This document shows, piece after piece, positions 1 through 6,908 of a stretch of DNA of 14,560 bases. Position 1 is the first letter of the stretch. Each line of letters opens with the position of its first letter. Location of the stretch: the NCBI GenBank assembly GCA_016213595.1, contig JACRAA010000032.1, positions 1 to 14,560 of the forward strand, given 5' to 3'. The notes below the pieces were generated by a model that had not been told where the DNA came from, did no database searches, and was given only the letters and a program-made list of their open reading frames with translations. Position numbers and translations under genes: made by a program. Source of the stretch: Actinomycetota bacterium. GTDB lineage: Bacteria; Actinomycetota; Actinomycetes; Propionibacteriales; Propionibacteriaceae.

Positions 1-196
1 ACGCGTGCTGCAGGACCGCCATGTTCTCGTAGTAGAGGTCGAGGAACTCCTGGAGGCCGCCGAACTCGTACCGTGCCCGCAGCTCCTCGACCCCGCCGTA
101 CGGCAGCGCCACGCCGTTGCGCTCGGCGAGCGCGAAGATGAGCTCGGGCTCGAGCGTGCCCTCGAGATGTACATGCAGCTCAGCCCAGGCGGACAT
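1..196 (-). CDS. Adenosine deaminase family protein, adenine deaminase-like (partial, N-terminal 65 codons)
   Basis: Only the first 65 codons are present; the gene runs off the left edge. The protein would hydrolytically deaminate adenine or adenosine in the cytoplasm as part of purine salvage. After a four-residue start it reads ELHVHLEGTLEPEL, the zinc-binding HxH (His8, His10) that opens the deaminase barrel. It continues with FALAERNGVALPY and LQEFLDLYYENM, which resembles the bacterial and fungal adenine deaminase (ADE) branch more than classical E. coli Add. The ATG at 196 was chosen because GGAGG lies a few bases upstream and the metal-binding motif starts at the usual distance. The catalytic Glu and later metal ligands lie outside the window, so substrate cannot be assigned. 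Upstream lies the repeat-rich noncoding region. Confidence 0.85.
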   Translation of the reverse strand, partial: MSAWAELHVHLEGTLEPELIFALAERNGVALPYGGVEELRARYEFGGLQEFLDLYYENMAVLQHA

Positions 197-280
197 CGTC
201 GGCCTCCGGTTCTCGATCGGTGTGTCGCGAAAGGCACTGTACGGGCAGACGGCTTCGGGGGAGTGGGCGGGTCGAGGCGT

Positions 281-502
281 CATGCGCGAAGGGATGAGGC
301 GCTGGTCGGCCCTCCCGCACCAGCCGGTCGGTCATTCGATCGAACTGCTGGTTATGAAGGCCCTTGCGCAGGGGTGCTGGGCGTCATTCCATCGAAGTGC
401 AGGTTGTGAGGGCCCGAACATGCCTCCACAACCTGCACTTTGATGGAATGCCGGATTCGAGGGGGTCGCACCCCCCTCCATAGCGTGCACTTCGATCGAA
501 TC
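281..502. repeat. Symmetric cluster of 28-bp repeats with interspersed hairpins
   Basis: The 317 bases between the deaminase start (196) and the TetR stop (514) hold no convincing gene but are highly structured. Two direct copies of a 28-bp unit begin at 333 and 385 (52 bp apart). Two inverted copies end at 450 and 502 (also 52 bp apart), so the block is symmetric about 417.5. The inner pair (385-408 with 427-450) matches at 23 of 24 positions. The outer pair (333-360 and 475-502) matches at about 22 of 28, and each contains the 10-bp palindrome TTCGATCGAA (335-344, 491-500). Between the units sit hairpins at 361-374 and 459-478, and another stem at 301-306/319-324. A degenerate unit may start at 281, again 52 bp before the first clear copy. 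It could be a REP-like element, a structured RNA, or operators upstream of the deaminase gene. Confidence 0.75.
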
Positions 503-527
503 GCTCCCGAGACTCAGGACGGGAGCG
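502..527 (-). terminator. Hairpin spanning the TetR stop codon
   Basis: A perfect 8-bp stem, CGCTCCCG (502-509) with CGGGAGCG (520-527), encloses a 10-base loop that contains the TetR stop codon (514-516). There is no T-run, which is common for actinobacterial terminators. Its left arm overlaps the end of the outermost 28-bp repeat, so it may belong to the repeat structure instead. Confidence 0.5.
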
Positions 528-1113
528 GGACGACGAGCACGTTCTGCAGCGCGATGCGCAGGTCCTCGGCCATGTCGACCTGGTCCGGGGCGAGGAGCCA
601 CTGGACCTGGAGCCCGTCCATGAGCGCGACCAGGGCGCGAGCCTCGTGGTCGATGTCGACGTGCGGGGCGAGCAGGCCGGCGTCGCCCGCCCGGCGGAGG
701 GCGTCCGCCATCGAGACCCGTGCCCGCTCGTACCGCCTGACGAAGAAGTCGTGCGCCGGGTGCGTCGGGTCGCTCGCCTCGGCGGACAGCACCGCGAAGA
801 GGCTGACCAGGTCGGGGACGCCCGCGTTGTGGCGAGCCAGCTCGACGATGTCCCTCAGCCCCCCGAGCGCATCATCGCTGCGCGCCAGCCGCTGGAGGTC
901 CTCGCGGTCGCGCTTGGCGAGGATGGCCTTGAGCAGGATCTCCTTCGAAGGGAAGTGGTGGAGCAGGCCCGTCCGGGAGATGCCCACGTGCGTCGCGATG
1001 TCGAGGATGGTGGCGTTGCGGTAGCCGATCCGGCCGAAGAGCTCGATGGCGCCTGCCATGATCTCGTCGCGGCGTGCCAGCCCCCGCGCATACGCTCCTC
1101 GCTCGCCCGCCAT
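514..1113 (-). CDS. TetR/AcrR family transcriptional regulator
   Basis: A 199-residue DNA-binding repressor of usual TetR length. The N-terminal domain (about residues 15-62) carries the helix-turn-helix (about 34-53) with ATILDIATHVGISRTGLLHH and the following FPSKEILLKAIL, a typical TetR_N signature. The C-terminal part (70-199) is the helical ligand-binding and dimerization domain; its ligand cannot be read from sequence. The ATG start at 1113 is preceded by GAGGAGGT, a strong ribosome-binding site. It is divergent from the MFS transporter at 1233, the standard layout for a repressor controlling an efflux or uptake pump. A TetR1 operator is therefore expected in 1114-1232, but no clear inverted repeat was found there. 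Confidence 0.93.
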   Translation of the reverse strand: MAGERGAYARGLARRDEIMAGAIELFGRIGYRNATILDIATHVGISRTGLLHHFPSKEILLKAILAKRDREDLQRLARSDDALGGLRDIVELARHNAGVPDLVSLFAVLSAEASDPTHPAHDFFVRRYERARVSMADALRRAGDAGLLAPHVDIDHEARALVALMDGLQVQWLLAPDQVDMAEDLRIALQNVLVVPLPS

Positions 1114-1171
1114 GACACCTCCTCGTCGCGGCCAGGCTACCGCCGAAAGCCGACAGGACTGTACATATTGG

Positions 1172-1180
1172 TGCTAGCGT
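1172..1180 (+). promoter_or_regulatory. Putative extended -10 promoter of the MFS gene
   Basis: TGCTAGCGT fits an extended -10 (TGn followed by TAGCGT), with a weak -35-like CCGACA at 1150-1155 (spacing 19). It lies in the TetR/MFS divergent region, 53 bases before the MFS start. The same TGnTAGCGT occurs upstream of the activase gene at 6867-6859 on the other strand. Assigned by eye only. Confidence 0.35.
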
Positions 1181-1232
1181 GGCCGGAATGCCGAGCCGCA
1201 AGGATCCGCGGCGCGGCGACGGAAGGACTCCC

Positions 1233-2429
1233 ATGGCCACCGACGTGCTGACGCCCCGCCGTGTCGCCGCCGCGCGGAACGGCGACCTCGTCGTGTTCGG
1301 GGTGAACGGCTTCGCGCTCGCGTCGTGGATGTCCCGCATCCCCGACATCAAGCAGATCCTTCACCTCACGCCCGGCACGCTGAGCCTGCTGCTCCTCGCG
1401 GTCTCCGCCGGCTCGCTGGTGGGGCTGCCGCTCGCCGGCAGGCTGGCCCATCGGTACGGCGCACTGACGGTCGTACGGCTCGGGCTGGCACTCGCGATGA
1501 CAGGCGAGCTCGTGGCGGCCATCGCCGTACAGCTCGGCGGGTCCCCGTGGTGGGTGGTTCCGGGGCTGGTGTTCGTGGGGCTCGGGAACGGCATCTGGGA
1601 CGTCTCCCAGAACCTCGAAGGCACGCGCATCGAGACGGCGCTCGGCCGCGCGATCATGCCCTGGTTCCACGCCGCGTTCAGCGGCGGCACGGTCGTGGCC
1701 GCGCTCATCGGCGCCGTCCTCACCGCGCTCAAGGTCCCCGTCCTGCTCCACATCGGCGTCGTCGTCGTGCTGTCGGTGGCGGCGGTGCTGTGGGCCACGG
1801 CCCGGTTCCTGCCCGCCGGCCGTGAGGACAGCGGGCACGAGGACGGCACGAAGCCGGCCGTACGGTCGGCGTGGCTCGAGCCCCGGACGCTCCTCGTGGG
1901 CGTCATCGTGCTCGCGGCCGCGTTCGCGGAAGGCACGGCGAACGACTGGATGGCGGTCGCGTTCGTCGACGGCCATCACCTCTCGAACGCCCTCGGCGTC
2001 GTCGCGTTCGCCGTGTTCCTCGTCTTCATGACCGCGGGCCGGATCCTCGGCACGCGACTGCTGGACCTGTACGGGCGGGTCGTCGTGCTGCGGATCCTGT
2101 TCGGCATGGCGATCGTCGGCTGCGTCCTCGTCGTGTTCGGGCCGGTGTGGCTGGCCTTCATCGGTACAGCCGTCTGGGGTGTCGGCGCGAGCCTCGGCTT
2201 CCCGGTCGGCATGTCCGCGGCGGCCGACGACCCAGCCCGCGCACCGATGCGGCTCAGCGTCGTCGCGACGATCGGCTACACGGCGTTCCTGGCCGGCCCG
2301 CCCCTCCTGGGCCTCCTCGGCGACCACTTCGGCGTGCTCCGCGCCCTCGTCGTCGTCGGCGCGGTCTCGCTGGTCGCCATCCTCATCGTCCCCGTGACCA
2401 AGCCCCATCGCCCAGTGCCGCAGCCATAG
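1233..2429 (+). CDS. MFS transporter, YbjJ-like
   Basis: A 398-residue integral membrane transporter of the major facilitator superfamily. Hydrophobic segments run through the protein in two halves joined by a charged central loop (about residues 193-215, AGREDSGHEDGTK). The segments VFGVNGFALASWMSRIPDIK near the N terminus and GLGNGIWDVSQNLEG (117-130), followed by IMPWFHAAFSGGTVV, resemble the E. coli YbjJ-type subgroup, where such residues are conserved. The cytoplasmic loop after helix 2 reads AGRLAHRYG (68-76), a variant of the MFS loop motif. The ATG at 1233 was chosen because GGAAGGA lies about 5 bases upstream; GTG 1179 and ATG 1188 in the same frame lack that support. Substrate is unknown. 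Control by the divergent TetR is an inference from layout. Confidence 0.9.
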   Translation: MATDVLTPRRVAAARNGDLVVFGVNGFALASWMSRIPDIKQILHLTPGTLSLLLLAVSAGSLVGLPLAGRLAHRYGALTVVRLGLALAMTGELVAAIAVQLGGSPWWVVPGLVFVGLGNGIWDVSQNLEGTRIETALGRAIMPWFHAAFSGGTVVAALIGAVLTALKVPVLLHIGVVVVLSVAAVLWATARFLPAGREDSGHEDGTKPAVRSAWLEPRTLLVGVIVLAAAFAEGTANDWMAVAFVDGHHLSNALGVVAFAVFLVFMTAGRILGTRLLDLYGRVVVLRILFGMAIVGCVLVVFGPVWLAFIGTAVWGVGASLGFPVGMSAAADDPARAPMRLSVVATIGYTAFLAGPPLLGLLGDHFGVLRALVVVGAVSLVAILIVPVTKPHRPVPQP

Positions 2430-2440
2430 ATCCGAGCCTC

Positions 2441-2468
2441 GGCGGGCACCACTCCCGACACCCCCGCC
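2441..2468. terminator. Weak hairpin between convergent genes
   Basis: GGCGGG (2441-2446) can pair with CCCGCC (2463-2468) across a 16-base loop in the 39-bp gap between the MFS stop and the activase stop. A shared terminator is plausible by position, but the stem is short. Confidence 0.3.
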
Positions 2469-5400
2469 TCAGAACTCCGAGCCCTCCCAGACGTCCACGG
2501 GTGAGACCGGGGCCAGCACGTCGTCGGCCTCGACCACGTACTCACCCGCCGCATGCCGCTTGTGGGCCGTCGCGACCATGAGCTTGATGCGGTTGAGCTG
2601 GTTCGTCTCCGACGCGCCCGGGTCGTAGTCGACCGAGACGACGTTCGCCTCGGGATGGCGTCGCCGCAGCTCCGCGAACATCCCCTTGCCCACCACGTGG
2701 TTCGGCAGGCAGGCGAACGGCTGGGCGCACACGATGTTGGGGGCGCCGAGCTCGATGAGCTCGACCATCTCCGCCGTGAGCAGCCACCCCTCGCCGGCCC
2801 TGGTGCCGATCGAGATGATGCCGTCGGCCTTGGCGGCGAGGTCCTTCATCCGTGGCGGGGCGTCGAACTTGCCGGTCCTCCGCAGCGCGGCGACGACAGG
2901 CGCCTGGTACTTCTCGATCAGCCACGTCGCCAGCCTCTTCACGTGGTGCGACGTCTTGCCGATGCCCAGCGTGTCGTACTGGAACTGCGACGAGTACAGC
3001 GGCATGAGGAAGAACTGGAGCATCCCCGGCAGTACGGCCTCGCAGCCCTCGCCTTCGACGACGTCGACCACGTGGTTGTTCGCATCGGGGTGGAACTTCA
3101 CGAGGATCTCGCCCACGATGCCCACGCGCGGCTTGCGCTCGATGTCCCGAAGCGGCAGCGCGTCGAAGTCGGCGACGATGGCCTTGATGAGGCTCCGGTA
3201 GCCGATGCTGCGGCCCAGCGTCTCGCTGTAGCCGGAGTACTGGAGGAACTCCTGGCAGATGACGTCCCACCTGTCGTACAGCTCTTTGGCGCTGCCCGGC
3301 ACGGCCTCGTACGGACGCACGCGCAGCACGACGGTCTGCAGCAGGTCGCCGAGCACCAGCGCCTGGAGCGCCGGGTGGACGAGGGCGGGCGTCATCTGGA
3401 AGCCGGGGTTCTTCTCGAGGCCCTGGACGCTGATCGCGAGCACCGGCACCTGGGGGTAGCCGGCGTCGGCGAGCGCCTTGCGCAGCAGGCTGACGTAGTT
3501 GGTGGCCCGGCACATGCCGCCGGTCTGCGTGATCGCCACCGACGTCCGGTCGGGGTCCGCCTCGCCGGAGAGGATCTTGTTGACGAGCTGGCCGACGACC
3601 ATGATCGCCGGGAAGCAGGCGTCGTTGTTGACGTACTTGAGCCCGACCTCGATGTCCGACTGGCTCGCGTGCTCGAGCAGCTCGACCTTGATGCCGATCT
3701 TGCGCAGCACGGGGATGATGAGCCGGAAGTGCATGGGCGCCATCTGCGGCGCGTACACGGTGTGCGTGTCGCGGGCGTGCTCGTCGAACAGGCGACGTTC
3801 GAACAGCGGGCCGTACGTGCTGACGGTCGCCGAGCCGCGCCTCTCCGCGGCGGCCGCCTTCATCGAGCGCAGCCGGATCGTCGCGGCGCCGAGGTTCGAC
3901 ACCTCGTCGATCTTGAGCAGGGTGTACATGTCGCCGGCGCGCTCGAGGATCTCGGCGACCTGGTCGGTCGTGATCGCGTCGACGCCGCAGCCGAACGAGT
4001 TGAGCTGGACGAGGTGGAGCTCGGGCGCACGGGACACGATGGCGGCGCTCTCGTACAGCCGCGTGTGGTAGGCCCACTGGTCCCGGACCCGGATCGGTCG
4101 CTCGAGCTGCGGCGCGGCGGGGTCGACGATGGAGTCCTCGGTGAGCACGGCCATGCCGAGGCCGTTGATGAGGCTCGGGACACCGTGGTGGACCTCGGGG
4201 TCCACGTGGTACGGCCGGCCGGCCAGCACGATGCCCTTGATGCCGTGCTCCGCCATGTAGGCGAGGGCGCGCTGCCCTTCGGCCCGGATGTCCGCCTTGA
4301 CCTGCGCGTCCTCGGCGTACCCCGCCTGTACGGCAGCGGTCATCTCCTCGAGCCCGATGTGCCAGTCGGCGAACACCTCGACCAGCCGCGTGGCGAGCTT
4401 CTGAGGGTCGTTGAGGTTGAGCATCGGCGACAGGACCCGTACCGCCGGGTCCTGCAGCCGGGGCAGGTTCCGCTCGAGCACCTGCGGGTAGAACGCGACG
4501 ACCGGGCAGTTGAAGTGGTTGTCGGCACCGGCCATGTCCTTGGCCTCGAGCGGGACGCACGGGTAGAAGATCGTGCGGATCCCCTTGTCGAGCAGGTGCT
4601 CGATGTGCCCGTGGGCCAGCTTCGCCGGGTAGCAGACGTTCTCGCTGGGGATCGACTCCATGCCGCGCTCGAAGACCTCGTGGTTGGAGCGCCCGGACGG
4701 GATCACCCGGAAGCCGAGCGCCGTCAGGACCGTGAACCAGAGCGGGTAGTTCTCGTACATGTTGAGGACCCGCGGGATGCCGATCTCCCCGCGCGTTGCC
4801 TTGTCGTCGGTCAGGCGGCGGTAGCCGAACAGCCGCTTGTACTTGTAGTCGAACAGGTTCGGCAGCTCCGACTTCGGCGGGACCTTCTCGATGCTCGCGC
4901 CGCGCTCGCAGCGGTTGCCGGAGACGTGGCGCGTGCCGTCGCCGAAGTGGGAGATCGTCAGCTGGCAGTGGTTCTGGCAGAGCCGGCACGTGTCGAGCCG
5001 GGTCTCGACGCTGAAGTCGTCGAGCTCGTCAGGGCCGAGGGCCTGGGACGTCTCCCCGACCTGCCAGCTCCGCTGCGCCGTCAGGGCGGCGCCGTACGCA
5101 CCCATGAGACCGGCGATGTCGGGGCGTGTGATCTGGGCGCCCGTCTGCAGCTCGAAGGCCCGCAGGACGGCGTCGTTGAGGAACGTACCGCCCTGGACGA
5201 CGACCTTGTCGCCGAGCTGGGAGGCGTCCTTGAGCTTGATGACCTTGTACAGCGCGTTGCGGACGACCGAGTACGACAGACCGGCGGCGATGTCGCCCTG
5301 CGTCGCGCCCTCGCGCTGCGCCTGCTTCACCGACGAGTTCATGAAGACGGTGCAGCGCGTGCCGAGGTCCACGGGCTGTACGGACGTGAGGGCGGTCGCC

Positions 5401-6818
5401 GCGAAGGAGGCGACATCCGTGCCCATGGAGGCGGCGAACGTCTGCAGGAACGAGCCGCAGCCCGACGAGCACGCCTCGTTGACCGCGATCGAGTCGACCA
5501 CGCCGCCCTTGATCCGCAGGTACTTCATGTCCTGGCCGCCGATGTCGATGACGCTCGTCACGCCCGGACAGACCTTCTCGGCGGCCCGGTAGTGGGCCAT
5601 CGTCTCGATCTCGCCGTCGTCGAGCCGCAGGGCCGCCCGGACCAGCCCTTCCCCATAGCCGGTGACGCAGGCACGGGCGAGGTACGCACTGTCCGGGATC
5701 TCGTCCCACACGCGCCGCAGGATCCCGAGCGCGACGTGGACCGGGTCGTTGCTGCCCTGGTAGTGGTCGAAGACAACCTCTCCGGCGGCGGTGAGCAGGA
5801 CGGCCTTGACCATCGTCGAGCCGGCGTCGATGCCGAGGAACAGTGGCCCGGAGGCCGAGGCCACGCCGGCGCGGGGGACGGTCACGGCGTGGTGCCGGGC
5901 GATGAAGTCGGCCCGCTCGGCCTCGTCGGCGAACAACGGGCGCATGCGAGAGCTGCCGAGGGTCAGGGTGACGCGGTCGCTGAGACGGTGGACGAGGTCG
6001 CCAGGGAGCTGGCTGATGCCGCGTCGAGGGTTCGTCGTGTTCGCCGGGACGGGCTGGGCCGCGAGCAGCGCGGCACCCATCGCGACGAACAGGTGCGCCT
6101 CGTCGGGAGTCGTGAACGAGCGGACCTGAGCGGCGAGGGCCCTCTCGTACGCGGCCCGCAGCTGCGGCAGGAAGTGGAGCGGGCCGCCGAGGAAGACGAC
6201 GTTGCCGCGGATCGGGTGGCCGCAGGCGAGGCCGGCGATGGTCTGCGTGGCCACGGCCTGGAACACGGACGCCGCGAGATCGGTGTGCGCCGCGCCCTGG
6301 TTGAGCAGCGGCTGCAGGTCCGACTTGGCGAAGACGCCGCAGCGGGAGGCGATCGGGTACAGGTGGCTGTACGCTGCGGCCAGCGCGTCGAGCCCGGCCG
6401 CATCGGTGTGGAGCAGGCTGGCCATCTGGTCGATGAAGGCGCCCGTACCGCCGGCGCACGTGCCGTTCATGCGCTGCTCGACGACGGGGTGGAGGAACGT
6501 GATCTTCGCGTCCTCGCCGCCGAGCTCGATGACGACGTCGGCCTGCGGCTCGAAGCGTTCGATGGCGGCCGTACCCGCGATGACCTCCTGGACGAACTCG
6601 ACGCCCATGACGTCGGCGACGCCGAGACCCGCGGACCCGGTGACCGCGCAGTGGAAGGGCGTGTCGGGGAAGGCCGTCGAGACCTCATGGAGCAGGGTGC
6701 GGAGAGCGCCGCGAGCGTCGGCGTTGTGGCGCCGGTACGAGCTCCAGCGCAGCGCGCCCTCGTCGAGCACCACCGCCTTGACGGTGGTCGACCCGACATC
6801 AAGGCCGAGCGAGAGCAA
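2469..6818 (-). CDS. Acyl-CoA dehydratase activase-related fusion: BadF/HgdC-type tandem ATPase, DUF2229 and HgdB-like regions
   Basis: A 1449-residue predicted cytoplasmic iron-sulfur protein. Residues 1-255 and 327-585 are two ASKHA ATPase domains of the BadF/BadG/BcrA/BcrD class, each opening with a phosphate loop (DVGSTTVK at 7, DAGSTMVK at 331). In this class ATP hydrolysis drives an electron from a [4Fe-4S] cluster into a 2-hydroxyacyl-CoA dehydratase or related reductase. Both domains keep the two positions that ligate the cluster in HgdC: Cys121 and Cys160, Cys450 and Cys489. A Cys motif CRLCQNHC (611-618) plus Cys637 follows, then DUF2229 (about 680-900, with GRPYHVDPE at 867-875). 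The C-terminal part is HgdB-like, with NNDACFP (1064-1070) and QPFACLPNH (1366-1374). Size and order match long activases best known from anaerobes. The start is TTG 6818, behind CGGAGGT. Base composition matches the neighbours. No separate dehydratase subunit gene lies nearby, and the substrate is unknown. Confidence 0.9.
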   Translation of the reverse strand: MLSLGLDVGSTTVKAVVLDEGALRWSSYRRHNADARGALRTLLHEVSTAFPDTPFHCAVTGSAGLGVADVMGVEFVQEVIAGTAAIERFEPQADVVIELGGEDAKITFLHPVVEQRMNGTCAGGTGAFIDQMASLLHTDAAGLDALAAAYSHLYPIASRCGVFAKSDLQPLLNQGAAHTDLAASVFQAVATQTIAGLACGHPIRGNVVFLGGPLHFLPQLRAAYERALAAQVRSFTTPDEAHLFVAMGAALLAAQPVPANTTNPRRGISQLPGDLVHRLSDRVTLTLGSSRMRPLFADEAERADFIARHHAVTVPRAGVASASGPLFLGIDAGSTMVKAVLLTAAGEVVFDHYQGSNDPVHVALGILRRVWDEIPDSAYLARACVTGYGEGLVRAALRLDDGEIETMAHYRAAEKVCPGVTSVIDIGGQDMKYLRIKGGVVDSIAVNEACSSGCGSFLQTFAASMGTDVASFAATALTSVQPVDLGTRCTVFMNSSVKQAQREGATQGDIAAGLSYSVVRNALYKVIKLKDASQLGDKVVVQGGTFLNDAVLRAFELQTGAQITRPDIAGLMGAYGAALTAQRSWQVGETSQALGPDELDDFSVETRLDTCRLCQNHCQLTISHFGDGTRHVSGNRCERGASIEKVPPKSELPNLFDYKYKRLFGYRRLTDDKATRGEIGIPRVLNMYENYPLWFTVLTALGFRVIPSGRSNHEVFERGMESIPSENVCYPAKLAHGHIEHLLDKGIRTIFYPCVPLEAKDMAGADNHFNCPVVAFYPQVLERNLPRLQDPAVRVLSPMLNLNDPQKLATRLVEVFADWHIGLEEMTAAVQAGYAEDAQVKADIRAEGQRALAYMAEHGIKGIVLAGRPYHVDPEVHHGVPSLINGLGMAVLTEDSIVDPAAPQLERPIRVRDQWAYHTRLYESAAIVSRAPELHLVQLNSFGCGVDAITTDQVAEILERAGDMYTLLKIDEVSNLGAATIRLRSMKAAAAERRGSATVSTYGPLFERRLFDEHARDTHTVYAPQMAPMHFRLIIPVLRKIGIKVELLEHASQSDIEVGLKYVNNDACFPAIMVVGQLVNKILSGEADPDRTSVAITQTGGMCRATNYVSLLRKALADAGYPQVPVLAISVQGLEKNPGFQMTPALVHPALQALVLGDLLQTVVLRVRPYEAVPGSAKELYDRWDVICQEFLQYSGYSETLGRSIGYRSLIKAIVADFDALPLRDIERKPRVGIVGEILVKFHPDANNHVVDVVEGEGCEAVLPGMLQFFLMPLYSSQFQYDTLGIGKTSHHVKRLATWLIEKYQAPVVAALRRTGKFDAPPRMKDLAAKADGIISIGTRAGEGWLLTAEMVELIELGAPNIVCAQPFACLPNHVVGKGMFAELRRRHPEANVVSVDYDPGASETNQLNRIKLMVATAHKRHAAGEYVVEADDVLAPVSPVDVWEGSEF

Positions 6819-6831
6819 CGGGACCTCCGAT

Positions 6832-6847
6832 CAGAACGATCGTTCTG
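6832..6847. promoter_or_regulatory. Perfect 16-bp palindromic operator upstream of the activase
   Basis: CAGAACGATCGTTCTG is its own reverse complement over all 16 bases. It lies 13 bases upstream of the TTG start of the activase, between the candidate -10 (6864-6859) and the ribosome-binding site, where a bound repressor would block transcription. Size and symmetry are typical of TetR-family operators. The adjacent TetR gene is the obvious candidate, but the inverted repeat at that gene's own promoter has a different sequence. Confidence 0.65.
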
Positions 6848-6858
6848 TACCGGGGGTC

Positions 6859-6867
6859 ACGCTAACA
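6859..6867 (-). promoter_or_regulatory. Putative extended -10 promoter of the activase gene
   Basis: Read leftward the sequence is TGTTAGCGT, an extended -10 of the same form as that before the MFS gene. A start site near 6852 would put the 16-bp palindrome at about +5 to +20. No convincing -35 was found, so this is tentative. Confidence 0.35.
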
Positions 6868-6880
6868 GGAGCCAGTTTCG

Positions 6881-6908
6881 GGCCCTCGCCCGGGCTGGAG
6901 CGAGGGCC
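6881..6908 (-). terminator. Terminator hairpin after the second TetR gene
   Basis: A perfect 9-bp GC-rich stem, GGCCCTCGC (6881-6889) with GCGAGGGCC (6900-6908), has a 10-base loop and touches the TetR stop codon (6908-6910). There is no T-run. It separates the TetR gene from the co-directional activase, suggesting the activase relies mainly on its own promoter at 6819-6880. Confidence 0.6.

Noticed and set aside
117..443. Small rightward open frames in the left noncoding region
   Set aside because: They overlap the deaminase gene or the repeat block, lack ribosome-binding sites and show no recognizable protein features.
333..502. CRISPR array
   Set aside because: Units have a 52-bp period and similar length to CRISPR repeats, but only two per orientation, they face each other, they differ at several positions, and the spacers are themselves hairpins. 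No cas genes are present.
1114..1232. Operator for the first TetR in the TetR/MFS gap
   Set aside because: TGTACA and nearby AT-rich bases were examined, but no inverted repeat long enough to be convincing was found.
1137..2408. A leftward 423-codon open frame opposite the MFS gene
   Set aside because: Low-complexity, highly charged product with no domain; the opposite strand encodes a clear membrane transporter.
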